64,000 bases of DNA from Actinomadura mexicana (GCF_900188105.1 NZ_FZNP01000022.1:1-64000); one strand, 5' to 3'. Numbered from the stretch's first letter, positions 42,332 through 51,917 are shown. Notes: generated by a model from the letters alone, not told the origin. A program made the numbers and translations.

Positions 42332-45148
42332 ATGACGGAGACGGTGAGCGGCTCGGCGGCGCGGCGCGGCAAGGGGGGTCGCAAGGGGCTGAAGGTCGAG
42401 CGCATCTTCACCACGCCCGGCGTGCACCCGTACGACGAGATGCGCTGGGAACGTCGTGACGTCGTCATGACCAACTGGCGCGACGGCTCGGTGAACTTCG
42501 AGCAGCGCGGCGTGGAGTTCCCCGACTTCTGGTCGCTGAACGCCGTCAACATCGTCACCTCCAAGTACTTCCGCGGGGCGGTCGGCACGCCGCAGCGGGA
42601 ATGGAGCCTGAAGCAGCTCGTCGACCGTGTCGTCCAGATGTACGTGGACACGGGCGTCAAGGAGGGCTACTTCGCCTCCGAGGAGGACGCCGAGATCTTC
42701 GACCACGAGCTGAAGTACGCGCTGGTCCACCAGATGTTCAGCTTCAACTCCCCCGTGTGGTTCAACGTCGGCACCAAGTCCCCGCAGCAGGTCTCGGCCT
42801 GCTTCATCCTGTCCGTGGACGACACGATGGAGTCGATCCTGGACTGGTACAAGGAAGAGGGCGTGATCTTCAAGGGCGGCTCCGGCGCCGGCCTGAACCT
42901 CTCCCGCATCCGCTCCAGCCGGGAGCTGCTGTCCTCGGGCGGGACGGCCAGCGGCCCGGTCTCGTTCATGCGCGGCGCCGACGCGTCCGCCGGAACGATC
43001 AAGTCGGGCGGCGCGACCCGCCGGGCCGCCAAGATGGTCGTGCTGGACGTCGACCACCCCGACATCGGGGAGTTCATCGAGACCAAGGCGCGCGAGGAGA
43101 ACAAGATCCGCGCGCTGCGGGACGCCGGGTTCGACATGGACCTCGGCGGCAAGGACATCGGCAGCGTCCAGTACCAGAACGCCAACAACTCCGTCCGGGT
43201 GTCGGACGAGTTCATGCACGCCGTGGAGTCGGACGGGGAGTTCGCGCTGCGGGCCCGGATGACCGGCGAGGTCGTCGAGGCGGTCAAGGCCAAGGAGCTG
43301 TTCCGGCTGATGGCCAAGGCGGCGTGGGAGTGCGCCGACCCCGGCATCCAGTACGACGACACGATCAACGACTGGCACACCAACCCCGAGACCGGGCGGA
43401 TCACCGCGTCCAACCCCTGCTCGGAGTACATGAGCCTGGACAACTCGTCCTGCAACCTCGCGAGCATCAACCTGCTCAAGTTCCTCACCCCCGAGGACGC
43501 CTTCGACGTCGCGAGGTTCGTCAAGCTCACCGAGCTGGTCATCACGGCGATGGACATCTCCATCACGTTCGCCGACTTCCCGACGGAGAAGATCGCGCAG
43601 ACGACCCGCGACTACCGGCAGCTCGGCATCGGCTACGCCAACCTGGGCGCGCTGCTGATGGCGACCGGGCACGCCTACGACTCCGAGGGCGGCCGGGCCC
43701 TCGCGGCGGCGATCACCTCGCTGATGACGGGCGTCGCCTACCGGCGCTCGGCCGAGATCGCGGGCGTCGTCGGCCCGTACGCGGGCTACGCGCGCAACGC
43801 CGAGGGCCACAAGCGCGTCATGCGCAAGCACGCGGCCGCCAACGACGACGTCCGCACGCTCCACCCGATGGACAAGGCGATCCACGCCGCCGCGGCCAAG
43901 CAGTGGGCGGACTGCCTGAAGGCCGGCGAGAAGAACGGCTACCGCAACGCGCAGGCCAGCCTGCTCGCCCCCACCGGGACGATCGGCCTGATGATGGACT
44001 GCGACACCACCGGCATCGAGCCGGACCTCGCGCTGATGAAGTTCAAGAAGCTCGTCGGCGGCGGGTCCATGCAGATCGTCAACCACACGGTGCCGCGCGC
44101 CCTGAAGCAGCTCGGCTACCAGCAGGAGCAGATCGAGGCGATCGTCGAGTACATCTCCGAGCACGGCCACGTCATGGACGCGCCCGGCCTGCGGCCCGAG
44201 CACTACGAGGTGTTCGACTGCGCGATGGGCGAGCGGGCGATCAGCCCGATGGGGCACGTCCGGATGATGGCGGCCGTCCAGCCGTTCCTGTCCGGCGCGA
44301 TCTCCAAGACCGTCAACATGCCGGAGCAGGCCACCGTCGAGGACATCGAGAAGGTGTACTTCGAGGGCTGGCGGCTCGGCCTGAAGGCCCTGGCGATCTA
44401 CCGCGACAACTGCAAGGTCGGCCAGCCGCTGTCCGCCGCGGGAAAGAAGCAGGAGCCCAAGGCGGCGGTGCCCGCGGAGGCGACGCCTCGTCCCGTCCGC
44501 AGGCGGCTGCCGAAGCAGCGCCCCGCGACCGTGACCCGCTTCTCCGTGGCGGGCGCCGAGGGGTACATGACCGCCTCGTCCTACCCGGACGACGGCGTCG
44601 GCGAGGTCTTCCTCAAGCTCGGCAAGCAGGGCTCCACGCTCGCCGGCGTGATGGACGCCTTCTCCATGGCGATCTCCATCAGCCTCCAGTACGGCGTCCC
44701 GCTGGAGACGTGGGTGGAGAAGTTCACCAACATGCGGTTCGAGCCGGCGGGCATGACCGACGACCCGGACATCCGCATGGCGACCTCGGTGATGGACTAC
44801 ATCTTCCGCCGCCTGGCGCTGGACCACCTCCCGTACGAGGAGCGCGCCGAGCTCGGCATCTTCACCGCCGGCGAGCGCGCGATGCAGGCCAACGGCGAGG
44901 ACCCCGCCGCCCTGCACGCCGAGGAGGAGGTCGACCGCGAGTCGCTGGCGCAGTCCGCCGAGATCGCCCGGCCGTCCGCGCCCGCCCCGGTCGCGGGAGG
45001 TGAGGCGCGCTCGTCCATGGAGGTGATCGAGAGCCGCCAGGGCCGCACGGCCGACGCGCCGCTCTGCCTCACCTGCGGCACCAAGATGCGCCCGGCCGGC
45101 AGCTGCTACGTCTGCGAGGGCTGCGGCTCCACCAGCGGCTGCAGCTGA
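42332..45148 (+). CDS. nrdJ: Adenosylcobalamin-dependent (class II) ribonucleotide reductase
   Basis: 938 aa. The first active-site Cys157 is in VSACFILSVDD. The loop NPCSEYMSLDNSSCNLASINLL and the finger region MMDCDTTGIEPD are conserved for the class. The C-terminus carries the redox/zinc segment CLTCGTKMRPAGSCYVCEGCG. It reduces ribonucleotides to deoxyribonucleotides using B12, without oxygen. GGGGGAAGG precedes ATG 42332. It is downstream of nrdR, its probable repressor. Confidence 0.95.
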   Translation: MTETVSGSAARRGKGGRKGLKVERIFTTPGVHPYDEMRWERRDVVMTNWRDGSVNFEQRGVEFPDFWSLNAVNIVTSKYFRGAVGTPQREWSLKQLVDRVVQMYVDTGVKEGYFASEEDAEIFDHELKYALVHQMFSFNSPVWFNVGTKSPQQVSACFILSVDDTMESILDWYKEEGVIFKGGSGAGLNLSRIRSSRELLSSGGTASGPVSFMRGADASAGTIKSGGATRRAAKMVVLDVDHPDIGEFIETKAREENKIRALRDAGFDMDLGGKDIGSVQYQNANNSVRVSDEFMHAVESDGEFALRARMTGEVVEAVKAKELFRLMAKAAWECADPGIQYDDTINDWHTNPETGRITASNPCSEYMSLDNSSCNLASINLLKFLTPEDAFDVARFVKLTELVITAMDISITFADFPTEKIAQTTRDYRQLGIGYANLGALLMATGHAYDSEGGRALAAAITSLMTGVAYRRSAEIAGVVGPYAGYARNAEGHKRVMRKHAAANDDVRTLHPMDKAIHAAAAKQWADCLKAGEKNGYRNAQASLLAPTGTIGLMMDCDTTGIEPDLALMKFKKLVGGGSMQIVNHTVPRALKQLGYQQEQIEAIVEYISEHGHVMDAPGLRPEHYEVFDCAMGERAISPMGHVRMMAAVQPFLSGAISKTVNMPEQATVEDIEKVYFEGWRLGLKALAIYRDNCKVGQPLSAAGKKQEPKAAVPAEATPRPVRRRLPKQRPATVTRFSVAGAEGYMTASSYPDDGVGEVFLKLGKQGSTLAGVMDAFSMAISISLQYGVPLETWVEKFTNMRFEPAGMTDDPDIRMATSVMDYIFRRLALDHLPYEERAELGIFTAGERAMQANGEDPAALHAEEEVDRESLAQSAEIARPSAPAPVAGGEARSSMEVIESRQGRTADAPLCLTCGTKMRPAGSCYVCEGCGSTSGCS

Positions 45149-45177
45149 GTCCGGGGCCGCATAGGGCCTAGTCGGAA

Positions 45178-45206
45178 CGGGGTATCGGCGACATGCCGGT
45201 ACCCCG
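45178..45206 (+). terminator. nrdJ terminator hairpin
   Basis: Arms CGGGGTA-T-CGGC and GCCG-G-TACCCCG with one T/G mismatch position, around GACAT, 30 bp after the nrdJ stop. Confidence 0.65.
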
Positions 45207-45272
45207 CTCTCGCTTGTGCGCTCGTCCGTTGCGTTGGGCGCGACTCGACGTTCGGGGACCACCGGCACCGGT

Positions 45273-46118
45273 TCAGCGCGGGACGGCCACCAGCGCCATC
45301 GGCAGGACCGATCGCCGGAAGTCGACCAGCGGCCACAGCAGCTGGAGCCGGCCGCGGTGCACGGCCGGCTCGTAACGCCCGCAGAAGTCCCCGCCGGTAC
45401 CCGCCGGCCGCCACCTTCTGGCAGGCGACCGGCCCGCCGTCCAGGTTCAGGGCCCAGCGCAGTCGAGACCGGCCAGGTCCACCAGCCGGGCACCGCCTGG
45501 GCCTGCGGACCCGCCGGCCACGAACGCACCGTGCGTGGCCTGGTAGGACGCGGGACCGAGTCGGTGACCATCGCTGACCACCGGGGTGTCCGGCGCCCCG
45601 TGACGGGTGTAGTAGCCGCCGTTGACGACCAGGGCCGCTCCGGTGGCCGCCATCCAGCCACCGACGTCCCGGTCGCCTTCCGGACGGTTGAGCACACGGA
45701 ACCGGTAGCGGGCCGGGTCGATCCGGCTGAGGAGCAGGGCGTCCACGGGGCGCCCGGCCGCCCGGACGGGCAGTTCGGCGACCTCCAGCCCGGTGGCGAC
45801 CTGGTTCCAGCGCACTGGTTCGACCGCATCAGGCGTGCGCTGTCCGGCCAGCGACAACCGGATCCCCCGGGACAGCCGAGGGTCGTCCCTTGCCGCGTCG
45901 CCCCAGACATTGGCGCCGCGGCGCAGCATGACGTTGACGGCGTACCAGCCGCCCTTCCCGTAGGCGATCCCCACCGCCACCGACGCCACCAGGACGGGAG
46001 TGAGGGCCAGCGCGAGGATCCACCGCCACCGGGGTGCCTGACCCTTACCGATGGTTCGGATCAGACAGTGTCCACTCGGCGGCACGCCCCGGCACACCCG
46101 TGACGATGCCGTGATCAC
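45273..46118 (-). pseudogene. Frameshifted phosphodiester glycosidase family gene
   Basis: The N-terminal part (from GTG 46118) has a transmembrane helix (WILALALTPVLVASVAVG), then GGWMAATGAALVVNGGYYT and GHRLGPASYQATHGAFVAGG, typical of the NAGPA/DUF2233 phosphodiester glycosidase fold, and stops at LDCAGP (45447). A +1/-1 shift restores LRWALNLDGGPVACQ, the conserved LDGG motif, from about 45455. A second shift near 45375 restores DFCGRYEPAVHRGRLQLLWP and the end FRRSVLPMALVAVPR at 45273. Two frameshifts make it a likely pseudogene, or a sequencing problem. Confidence 0.7.
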
Positions 46119-46173
46119 GGTCTACCTCACCGCCACCTTTGGCCTGGGGTCGGCCGGTCCCTTTACGCCGGGC

Positions 46174-46869
46174 TCAGGCCGGCGGGTCGGTGCCGTCGGC
46201 GGGGCGCTTGGCCGGCTGGGTGGTCGAGGTGCGGCGGCGCTGGGACGGCTTGCGGCGTCCGGCCACCAGCACATCGTCGGTGTCGTCGGCGGGCTTGTCC
46301 GGCTTCTCGGACGGGTCCGGGGCGGGGATCCCGGGCGGTTTGGGGGAGCGGCGCGGCTTTTTCGCGGGCTTCAACTCGGCCTGGCGCAGCGACTCCACGA
46401 AGCTCGCCGCGTCCTCCTCGTCCTCGTCGCCCGGGCTGGGACGGCGGAGGCGCTTCGCGATGACCCACCGGTCGAGGGTCAGGCGGCCGCCGCCGCCCGC
46501 CGCGAACAGCAGGCTGGCCATGCCGAGCGCGAGGACCAGCTCGTAGCCGTTCTGGACGGTCTTGCCGTCCACCATGAACAGGCCCTGGTCCGCGTGGACG
46601 AAGATGAACGCGCCCGCCATGTCGATGAAGAGCAGAGCCCCGGTGACCGGAAGGCCGAGCCCGGCGATCAGCGCCGCTCCGCCGAGGAGTTCGACGAACG
46701 CGGAGTAGACGGCCGCGGCGGTCGGGAGCGGCACGCCGAGTGCGTCGAACGAGCGGCCCGTCGCGGTGACCCCCGCCTCGATCTTCTGCCAGCCGTGCGC
46801 CATGAAGACGACGCCCACGCCTAGCCGCGCCAGGACGGCGACGACGTCGTACAGCGGACGAGTGCGCAT
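46174..46869 (-). CDS. DoxX family membrane protein with charged tail
   Basis: 231 aa. The first ~135 residues are a DoxX domain: LARLGVGVVFMAHGWQKIEAG, AVYSAFVELLGGAALIAGLGLPVTGALLFIDMAGAFIFVHAD, with about four helices. The last ~85 residues are very rich in Lys, Arg, Asp and Pro (KPAKKPRRSPKPPG) and look disordered and cytoplasmic. DoxX proteins include quinone-linked or redox-associated members in actinobacteria. ATG 46869 is where DoxX similarity starts. It follows the beta-lactamase-like gene by 98 bp on the same strand. Confidence 0.85.
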   Translation of the reverse strand: MRTRPLYDVVAVLARLGVGVVFMAHGWQKIEAGVTATGRSFDALGVPLPTAAAVYSAFVELLGGAALIAGLGLPVTGALLFIDMAGAFIFVHADQGLFMVDGKTVQNGYELVLALGMASLLFAAGGGGRLTLDRWVIAKRLRRPSPGDEDEEDAASFVESLRQAELKPAKKPRRSPKPPGIPAPDPSEKPDKPADDTDDVLVAGRRKPSQRRRTSTTQPAKRPADGTDPPA

Positions 46870-46967
46870 GCCGGCGGCTCCTTCGGCGCGGGGGGCGTGC
46901 CCTGGTTCGACGGAGAGTATGACGGCCCCGGTGCGGATCTCGCGAACATCGCAGGTGGACGGGCCCT

Positions 46968-47855
46968 TCAGGTTTCGATGGAGCCGCGGGCGAAGGCCGC
47001 GGCGACGGTTTTGCAGGCGTGCTCGATGGCCTCGACGCCGTCCCGCAGGGTGGCGCCGCGTTCCGAGAGGGCGGCGAGCAGAAGGGTGCGGTCCCCGGCC
47101 CGGACGATTCCGATGCTGTTGACCGTCCAGGCGCCGCCGTGCCTTTCGCGGGGGAGCCAGCCGTTCTTCACCTCGGCGCCGGCTCCGGCCGCGCCGACTC
47201 CCCACGTCTGCTCCGGCGCCACGTCCCCCATCAGGTGGCGGACGTAGCGGCGGTTCGCGGAGTTGAGCGGGCCGTCCGCGGAGGTGAGGGCCGTCAGCAG
47301 CCGGATCTGGTCGGCGGCGCTCGTCGTCGTCGAACCCCAGGAGCCGCCGGTGCCGGGCTCGGTGTCGCGCAGGCCCAGTTCCCCGTTGGCGGAGGCCAGG
47401 CCGCCCGCCCCGCCGATGGAACGCCACAGCTCGCTGGCGGCGGCGTTGTCGCTGACCTTGATCGCCCGGTCGGCCAGGGCCTTCTCGGTGGAGGTGAGCG
47501 CGCGCCGCTCGTGCTGCGCCTGGAGGAGCAGCGCCATGACGATGTCGACCTTGACGATGCTGGCCGTCGCCGTGCGCAGGCTTCCACCGTAGGAGTACGA
47601 GCGGCCGGTGGACACCTCGCGCACCGAGATCGACAGATCACCGGACCTGTCGTCCAGGTACCGGCGGAGCGCGCGGGTGAGTTCCTCGCGCTGCGATCGG
47701 GTGAAGGTGGGCGCCGTCGGTTGCCGCCTCGGGGCCGGGGTCTCAGCGGTCATCGTAGGGACGGTGGGGGGCTCGTGGACGAACGCCGTGGAACCGGCCA
47801 CGACCATCGCGGTCGCGACGAGCGCCGCGCCGGCGAGAAGCAAGGCCCGTCTCAT
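46968..47855 (-). CDS. Serine hydrolase, class A beta-lactamase-like
   Basis: 295 aa. A signal-like N-terminus (RALLLAGAALVATAMVVAGS) is followed by the penicilloyl-serine fold: SxxK at Ser99-Lys102 (ASIVKVD), SDN at 135-137 (KVSDNAAAS) and KNG near 234 in place of KTG. The Glu166-type loop is not clearly conserved, so it may be a carboxypeptidase or cell-wall-related hydrolase rather than a resistance enzyme. It is secreted or membrane-anchored. Start ATG 47855. Confidence 0.87.
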   Translation of the reverse strand: MRRALLLAGAALVATAMVVAGSTAFVHEPPTVPTMTAETPAPRRQPTAPTFTRSQREELTRALRRYLDDRSGDLSISVREVSTGRSYSYGGSLRTATASIVKVDIVMALLLQAQHERRALTSTEKALADRAIKVSDNAAASELWRSIGGAGGLASANGELGLRDTEPGTGGSWGSTTTSAADQIRLLTALTSADGPLNSANRRYVRHLMGDVAPEQTWGVGAAGAGAEVKNGWLPRERHGGAWTVNSIGIVRAGDRTLLLAALSERGATLRDGVEAIEHACKTVAAAFARGSIET

Positions 47856-48030
47856 CGACGCCGTCCTGCGGCGGAATCCATGATCGGGAGTGTCGTGAGC
47901 CGGCTGTTACCCCTGCGTTGGCACCTGGGGCAGCGCACTCGCCAGAGCCGCCGTCCATCCGCCGCGCGGGTGAGGCGGGCGCCCCGTGCGGGGGAGTCGG
48001 TGCCCGCCCGGCGGACGGCAGGCTTCGATC

Positions 48031-48438
48031 ATGACGGGAGAGCCGGGAGTGATCGGGGCGAGATGGGAAGCGGTGCGACGGACCGGCGGGTATGGCGCCG
48101 CCGCGTCGCTGTCGCTGTATCTGGCGGTCAAGGTCGTATGGATAGCGGCTGCGGCGTTCGGCCACGTTCCGGCGGATTTCGGCGGCGCGGACTGGATCGT
48201 GCTCAACGTGGTGACGGTCGGCATGTCCGCGACCGGGATCGTGCTGGGGCTTGTCTTGGCCCGGGGCACGCGGTGGCGGATCCCAGCCGCGCCCCTCGTC
48301 TTCTTCACATGGGTGGGAAGCGGCTTCCTGATCCCCCTCATGCCCTACACCCTGGTCAGTGCCCTACTGGGCGCCGGTGAGGAGGACACCGGCGGCGACG
48401 CGGCACCGTCGGCCTCGCCGCCGCAGGAGGCGTCCTGA
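48031..48438 (+). CDS. Short actinobacterial membrane protein of unknown function
   Basis: 135 aa. About three membrane spans: SLSLYLAVKVVWIAAAAFGH, VLNVVTVGMSATGIVLGLVLA and PLVFFTWVGSGFLIPLMPYTLVSALL. The last ~20 residues are Gly/Ala/Ser-rich and acidic. The motif VKVVWIAAA and WVGSGFLIPLMPY recalls longer multi-span actinomycete membrane proteins, so this may be a shortened member; I cannot prove truncation. ATG 48031 lies just after CGATC without a strong ribosome site. Function unknown. Confidence 0.65.
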   Translation: MTGEPGVIGARWEAVRRTGGYGAAASLSLYLAVKVVWIAAAAFGHVPADFGGADWIVLNVVTVGMSATGIVLGLVLARGTRWRIPAAPLVFFTWVGSGFLIPLMPYTLVSALLGAGEEDTGGDAAPSASPPQEAS

Positions 48439-48529
48439 TGCTGAGCACCCTCCTGACCTCCCTCCGCACCCCGAGCACACCACCCGCCGGCACGCGGTAG
48501 CCCGCGCCCTCACCCCCCACTGTGGCCGT

Positions 48530-49495
48530 TCAGCGAGTCCGGCCCCGTGGTTTCAGTCGTGTCGCGGGCATGGCGGGTGCTGGGATGGGGGAGCCGTCGT
48601 AGCCGCGCACGGTGCCGAAGCGGTCGCCTCCCATCCAGTCCTCCCGGGCGCGGGCGATCTCTTCTCCCGTCCGGGCGACGAAGTTCCACCACATGACGAG
48701 CGTCTCCTCGAACGGTTCGCCGCCCAGCAGCAGGAGCCCGCTCCCGCCGTCGGCCTTCAGGGGCAGTTCGCGGCGGCCGGATCCCAGGTACAGCATCGAG
48801 CCGGGGTCCACGCGCATGCCGTCGATCTCCGTGACGCCGGACATCGTGAGCGCGGCGTACTCGAAGTCCGGTTCCACGGGCAGGCGCACGTCGGCGCCGT
48901 CGGCCAGGGCGATGTCCGCCCCGACGATGGGCGTGAAGACCGTGCCGGGCGACGCGGCCCCGTCCAGTTCCCCGAGGATCACGGTGGCGCTGAAACCCGG
49001 GCCGTCGACGACGGGCAGGTCGGCGTGGTGCTCGAACGCCGGGTTCGTGTTCCTGTCCGAATCGGGCAGCGCCACCCAGAGTTGGGCCCCGTGCAGGACG
49101 GGGCCGTGCCCGCGCGGCGACTCCTCCGAGTGCGAGATGGCCCGTCCGGACGTCATCAGCCCGAGTTCCCTTGGCCGCACGGTCTGCAGACTGCCCAGGC
49201 TGTCGCGGTGGAGCACCTCGCCGCCGTGCAGCCAGCTCACCGTCTGCAGGCCGATGTGCGGATGCGGCGGCACCTGCATGCCGGGCTCGTCGGTGATGTC
49301 GTCCGGCCCGTAATGGTCGACGAAGCACCAGGCGCCGACCATCCGCCGACCCAGGCTGGGCAGCAGCCGCCGGACGACCGTGCTCTCACCGAGCGGAACT
49401 CGCCGGGGCGGAAGCAGCTCATGGACCGGCCCTCCCGGAACGCCCTCCCGCCCCCCGCACTCGACCGGCTTCGGCTTGACGTCGAGATTGCTCAC
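48530..49495 (-). CDS. Pirin-family cupin protein
   Basis: About 321 aa bicupin. The N-terminal cupin has the pirin core PHPHIGLQTVSWLHGGEVLHRDSLGS and ISHSEESPRGHGPVLHGAQLWVALP, giving His/Glu metal ligands. The C-terminal cupin has LLLLGGEPFEETLVMWWNFV. Some pirins have quercetinase activity; others act as transcription cofactors. Start GTG 49495 (VSNLDVKPKP) is preferred because earlier in-frame codons are not family-like. Confidence 0.87.
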   Translation of the reverse strand: MSNLDVKPKPVECGGREGVPGGPVHELLPPRRVPLGESTVVRRLLPSLGRRMVGAWCFVDHYGPDDITDEPGMQVPPHPHIGLQTVSWLHGGEVLHRDSLGSLQTVRPRELGLMTSGRAISHSEESPRGHGPVLHGAQLWVALPDSDRNTNPAFEHHADLPVVDGPGFSATVILGELDGAASPGTVFTPIVGADIALADGADVRLPVEPDFEYAALTMSGVTEIDGMRVDPGSMLYLGSGRRELPLKADGGSGLLLLGGEPFEETLVMWWNFVARTGEEIARAREDWMGGDRFGTVRGYDGSPIPAPAMPATRLKPRGRTR

Positions 49496-49788
49496 CCAGA
49501 CCACCCTCCCCGCGGCGCCGCCATTCAACAATGCCCCCCACCCGATCCACCGAACCGCCCCGCCAGGAGCCACGTGACCACGCCGGCGAGCGGGGACGCG
49601 ACCGGGCCCGGGGCAATGCCGCGATGCGGGGCGTTGGCAGGACGAGATGGCAGGTGCCCGCGAGGGGCGATGGGGCCGATGTCGCCGAACTCAGGCGGCG
49701 GGTCGAAACGACCTGCCGGGCCGTGCGGACGCGCCAGTGCGCGGGACCGTGACCGAGCCCGGGCCTTGCTCGGGTGCCGGGCGGGGCG

Positions 49789-50334
49789 TCACGGCGAGGC
49801 GGGGAAGGAGGGGGCCCAGGGTTCGTTGTCGATCTCCAAAGTGTTGATCAGTTGGCTGATGGTGCGGTACCAGCCGGCGAGCACCAGGAGTTCGAGTAGT
49901 TGCTGCTCGTCATAGTGCTCGGTGAGGGCGGTCCAGGTTCGGCGGGACATGCACGCCGAGTCGTGGAGTTCGTCGGCCGCGCTCATCAGGAGGCGCTCTT
50001 TCGGTGACCAGGGGGCGCCGTCGCCGGACACGGTCGCCTGGAGCTGCTCGCGACTGAGCCCGGCGGCCTCGCCGAACGTCGCGGCGTGGACGCCCCACTC
50101 GTACTCGCAACCGGTGCGGGCGCAGGTCCGGTCGATGATGATCTCGCGGTCCCGGGCGGGCAGGCGGCCGTGGGCGAGCAGTCCGGCGCCGAGCACGCGC
50201 ATGCGGGACGCCAGCTCGGGGTTCCGGTGCAGGGTGCGGAACAGCACCAGCGGGTCGTGCGCGACCTCCGGTGGCATCCATCTGGCCAGGGCGGCGGCGG
50301 TTTCGGGGGTGTACGGGGGATCGAGCGGCGCCAT
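49789..50334 (-). CDS. Carboxymuconolactone decarboxylase/AhpD-like protein
   Basis: 181 aa helical CMD-family protein. The core LVLFRTLHRNPELASRMRVLGAGLL, then IIIDRTCARTGCEYEWGVHAATF, carries two nearby Cys residues (CARTGC) that are redox-like, as in AhpD. LLVLAGWYRTISQLINTLEI ends the domain. Such proteins may act as antioxidant partners or decarboxylases; the role here is unknown. Start ATG 50334. It lies 34 bp downstream of the broken HxlR gene, consistent with a former repressor-target operon. Confidence 0.87.
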   Translation of the reverse strand: MAPLDPPYTPETAAALARWMPPEVAHDPLVLFRTLHRNPELASRMRVLGAGLLAHGRLPARDREIIIDRTCARTGCEYEWGVHAATFGEAAGLSREQLQATVSGDGAPWSPKERLLMSAADELHDSACMSRRTWTALTEHYDEQQLLELLVLAGWYRTISQLINTLEIDNEPWAPSFPASP

Positions 50335-50368
50335 ACGCGGCACGGCGGCCTCCGGGAGTGATTCGAAT

Positions 50369-50752
50369 TTAGAAGCAGTCTGATGCTTCGAGAACAGAAG
50401 CACAAGGGGGTGCGGTGTCAGCCGGGCCCTCGTCGAGCGCCGCGGCCCACCGGTCGGACCATCGCGACAGCGGGCGGAGCGCCTCGCGGGCATCCCGGCC
50501 GAGCTCGGTCAGGGCGTACAGGTTCTCGGGCGTCTGGTGGACGAGGCCCGCGTCGATCAGTTCGAGGAGCCGCTGCCGCAGGACGCTGGAGGACATGGCG
50601 TCGCAGCGCTGCTGGAGGGTGCGGAAGCCGAGAGGCCGGTCCTACAACTCCCAGACGATGCGCAATGTCCAGCGGCGCCCGAAGAGGTCCAGGGCCGCCA
50701 TCAGCGGGCGGCCCCCGGACGAGCCGCGCACCGGCCTTCCCGGTCTGGGCAT
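50369..50752 (-). pseudogene. HxlR-family repressor with in-frame stop
   Basis: Reading from ATG 50752 gives MPRPGRPVRGSSGGRPL, then MAALDLFGRRWTLRIVWEL, then a TAG stop at 50642-50644, then in the same frame DRPLGFRTLQQRCDAMSSSV and LRQRLLELIDAGLV to the end. The join WEL-stop-DRPLGFR matches the HxlR consensus WELxDGPLRF, so a single codon became amber. The C-terminal part alone (75 aa from 50596) lacks the start of the winged helix and is probably not functional. Confidence 0.75.
50372..50389. repeat. Small inverted repeat at the HxlR 3' end
   Basis: GAAGCA-GTCTGA-TGCTTC overlaps the last HxlR codons and lies 38 bp upstream of the CMD start. It could be an operator for this cluster or a coincidence. 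Confidence 0.35.
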
Positions 50753-50867
50753 GCCCCCTCCTGGGGTCGGGTTTCCGGAACACTAGCCGCAGCGGCCGCC
50801 CACCGCCGCACCGTGTTCCCGCACCCGGCGGAATCCAGTGCGGGGCCGCGGGGTTCACACATACGTG

Positions 50868-51917
50868 ATGCACGGTGAGTACAAGGTCCCCGGCGGCAAG
50901 CTGGTAGTCGCCGATGTCGACGTCGTGGACGGTCTGCTGCGCGGCCCGAGGATCAGCGGCGACTTCTTCCTGGAGCCGGATGACGCCCTCGAAGCGATCA
51001 ACGCGGCCCTGGACGGGTTGCCGGCCGGGCTCGACGCCCGGGCGATCGGGGCCCGCGTCCAGGCGGGACTTCCGCGGGACACGGTGATGCTCGGCATCAC
51101 CGCCGAGGCCGTGGGGATCGCGGTACGGCGGGCCGTCGCGCGCGCGTCCGACTGGCGCGAGCACGACTGGCGGCTCATCCATGAGCCCCCGCAGGACCCC
51201 GCACTGCACATGGCCCTCGACCAGGTGCTCGCCGAGGAGGTCGGGACGGGACGGCGCCCGCCGACGCTGCGGGTGTGGGAGTGGGCGTCGCCGGCGGTGG
51301 TCATCGGCAGCTTCCAGTCGCTGCGCAACGAGGTCGACGCCGCCGAGGCCGAGCGCCACGGCGTGGACGTGGTCCGCCGGATCAGCGGCGGCGGCGCGAT
51401 GTTCATCGAGCCGGGCAACACCATCACCTACTCGCTCTACGCGCCGGAGAGCCTGGTGGTGGGGATGTCCTTCGCCGAGAGCTACGCCTTCCTCGACGAC
51501 TGGGTGCTGGGCGCGCTGGGCGAACTCGGGATCAGAACCTGGTACCAGCCGCTGAACGACATCACCTCCGACCACGGCAAGATCGCCGGAGCGGCGCAGA
51601 AACGGCTCGCCGCCGGCGCCGTGCTGCACCACGTGACCATGGCCTACGACATCGACGCCGACAAGATGCTGAAGGTGCTCCGCATCGGCCGGGAGAAGAT
51701 CTCCGACAAGGGCATCGCCAGCGCGGTCAAGCGCGTGGACCCGCTCCGCCGCCAGACCGGCCTGCCCCGCGAGGAGATCATCGATCGCATGATCGCCCAT
51801 TTCCGCGGCCGCTACGGCCTCTCCGACGACAGCGTGACCGAGGACGAACGACGCCTCGCCGACAAGTACGTGACCGACAAGTTCACCACCCCCGCCTGGA
51901 CCGCCCGCATCCCCTGA
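50868..51917 (+). CDS. Lipoate-protein ligase with N-terminal accessory domain
   Basis: 349 aa. Residues 1-95 carry the accessory motif HGEYKVPGGKLVVADVDVVDG and FFLEPDDALEAIN, which in E. coli LplA is C-terminal and in archaea a separate LplB. The catalytic LplA/BirA-like domain follows: HMALDQVLAEEV, RRISGGGAMFIEPGNTITYSL (~170-190) and the active Lys238 in DHGKIAGAAQKR. It would attach lipoate or octanoate to lipoyl domains. The reversed domain order is notable. Start ATG 50868. Confidence 0.85.
   Translation: MHGEYKVPGGKLVVADVDVVDGLLRGPRISGDFFLEPDDALEAINAALDGLPAGLDARAIGARVQAGLPRDTVMLGITAEAVGIAVRRAVARASDWREHDWRLIHEPPQDPALHMALDQVLAEEVGTGRRPPTLRVWEWASPAVVIGSFQSLRNEVDAAEAERHGVDVVRRISGGGAMFIEPGNTITYSLYAPESLVVGMSFAESYAFLDDWVLGALGELGIRTWYQPLNDITSDHGKIAGAAQKRLAAGAVLHHVTMAYDIDADKMLKVLRIGREKISDKGIASAVKRVDPLRRQTGLPREEIIDRMIAHFRGRYGLSDDSVTEDERRLADKYVTDKFTTPAWTARIP

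Noticed and set aside
42233..45910. A very long open frame on the minus strand over nrdJ
   Set aside because: It is antisense to a complete class II ribonucleotide reductase with intact motifs, its composition is Arg/Val/Asp-rich without known motifs, and it lacks a ribosome site. High GC commonly creates such frames.
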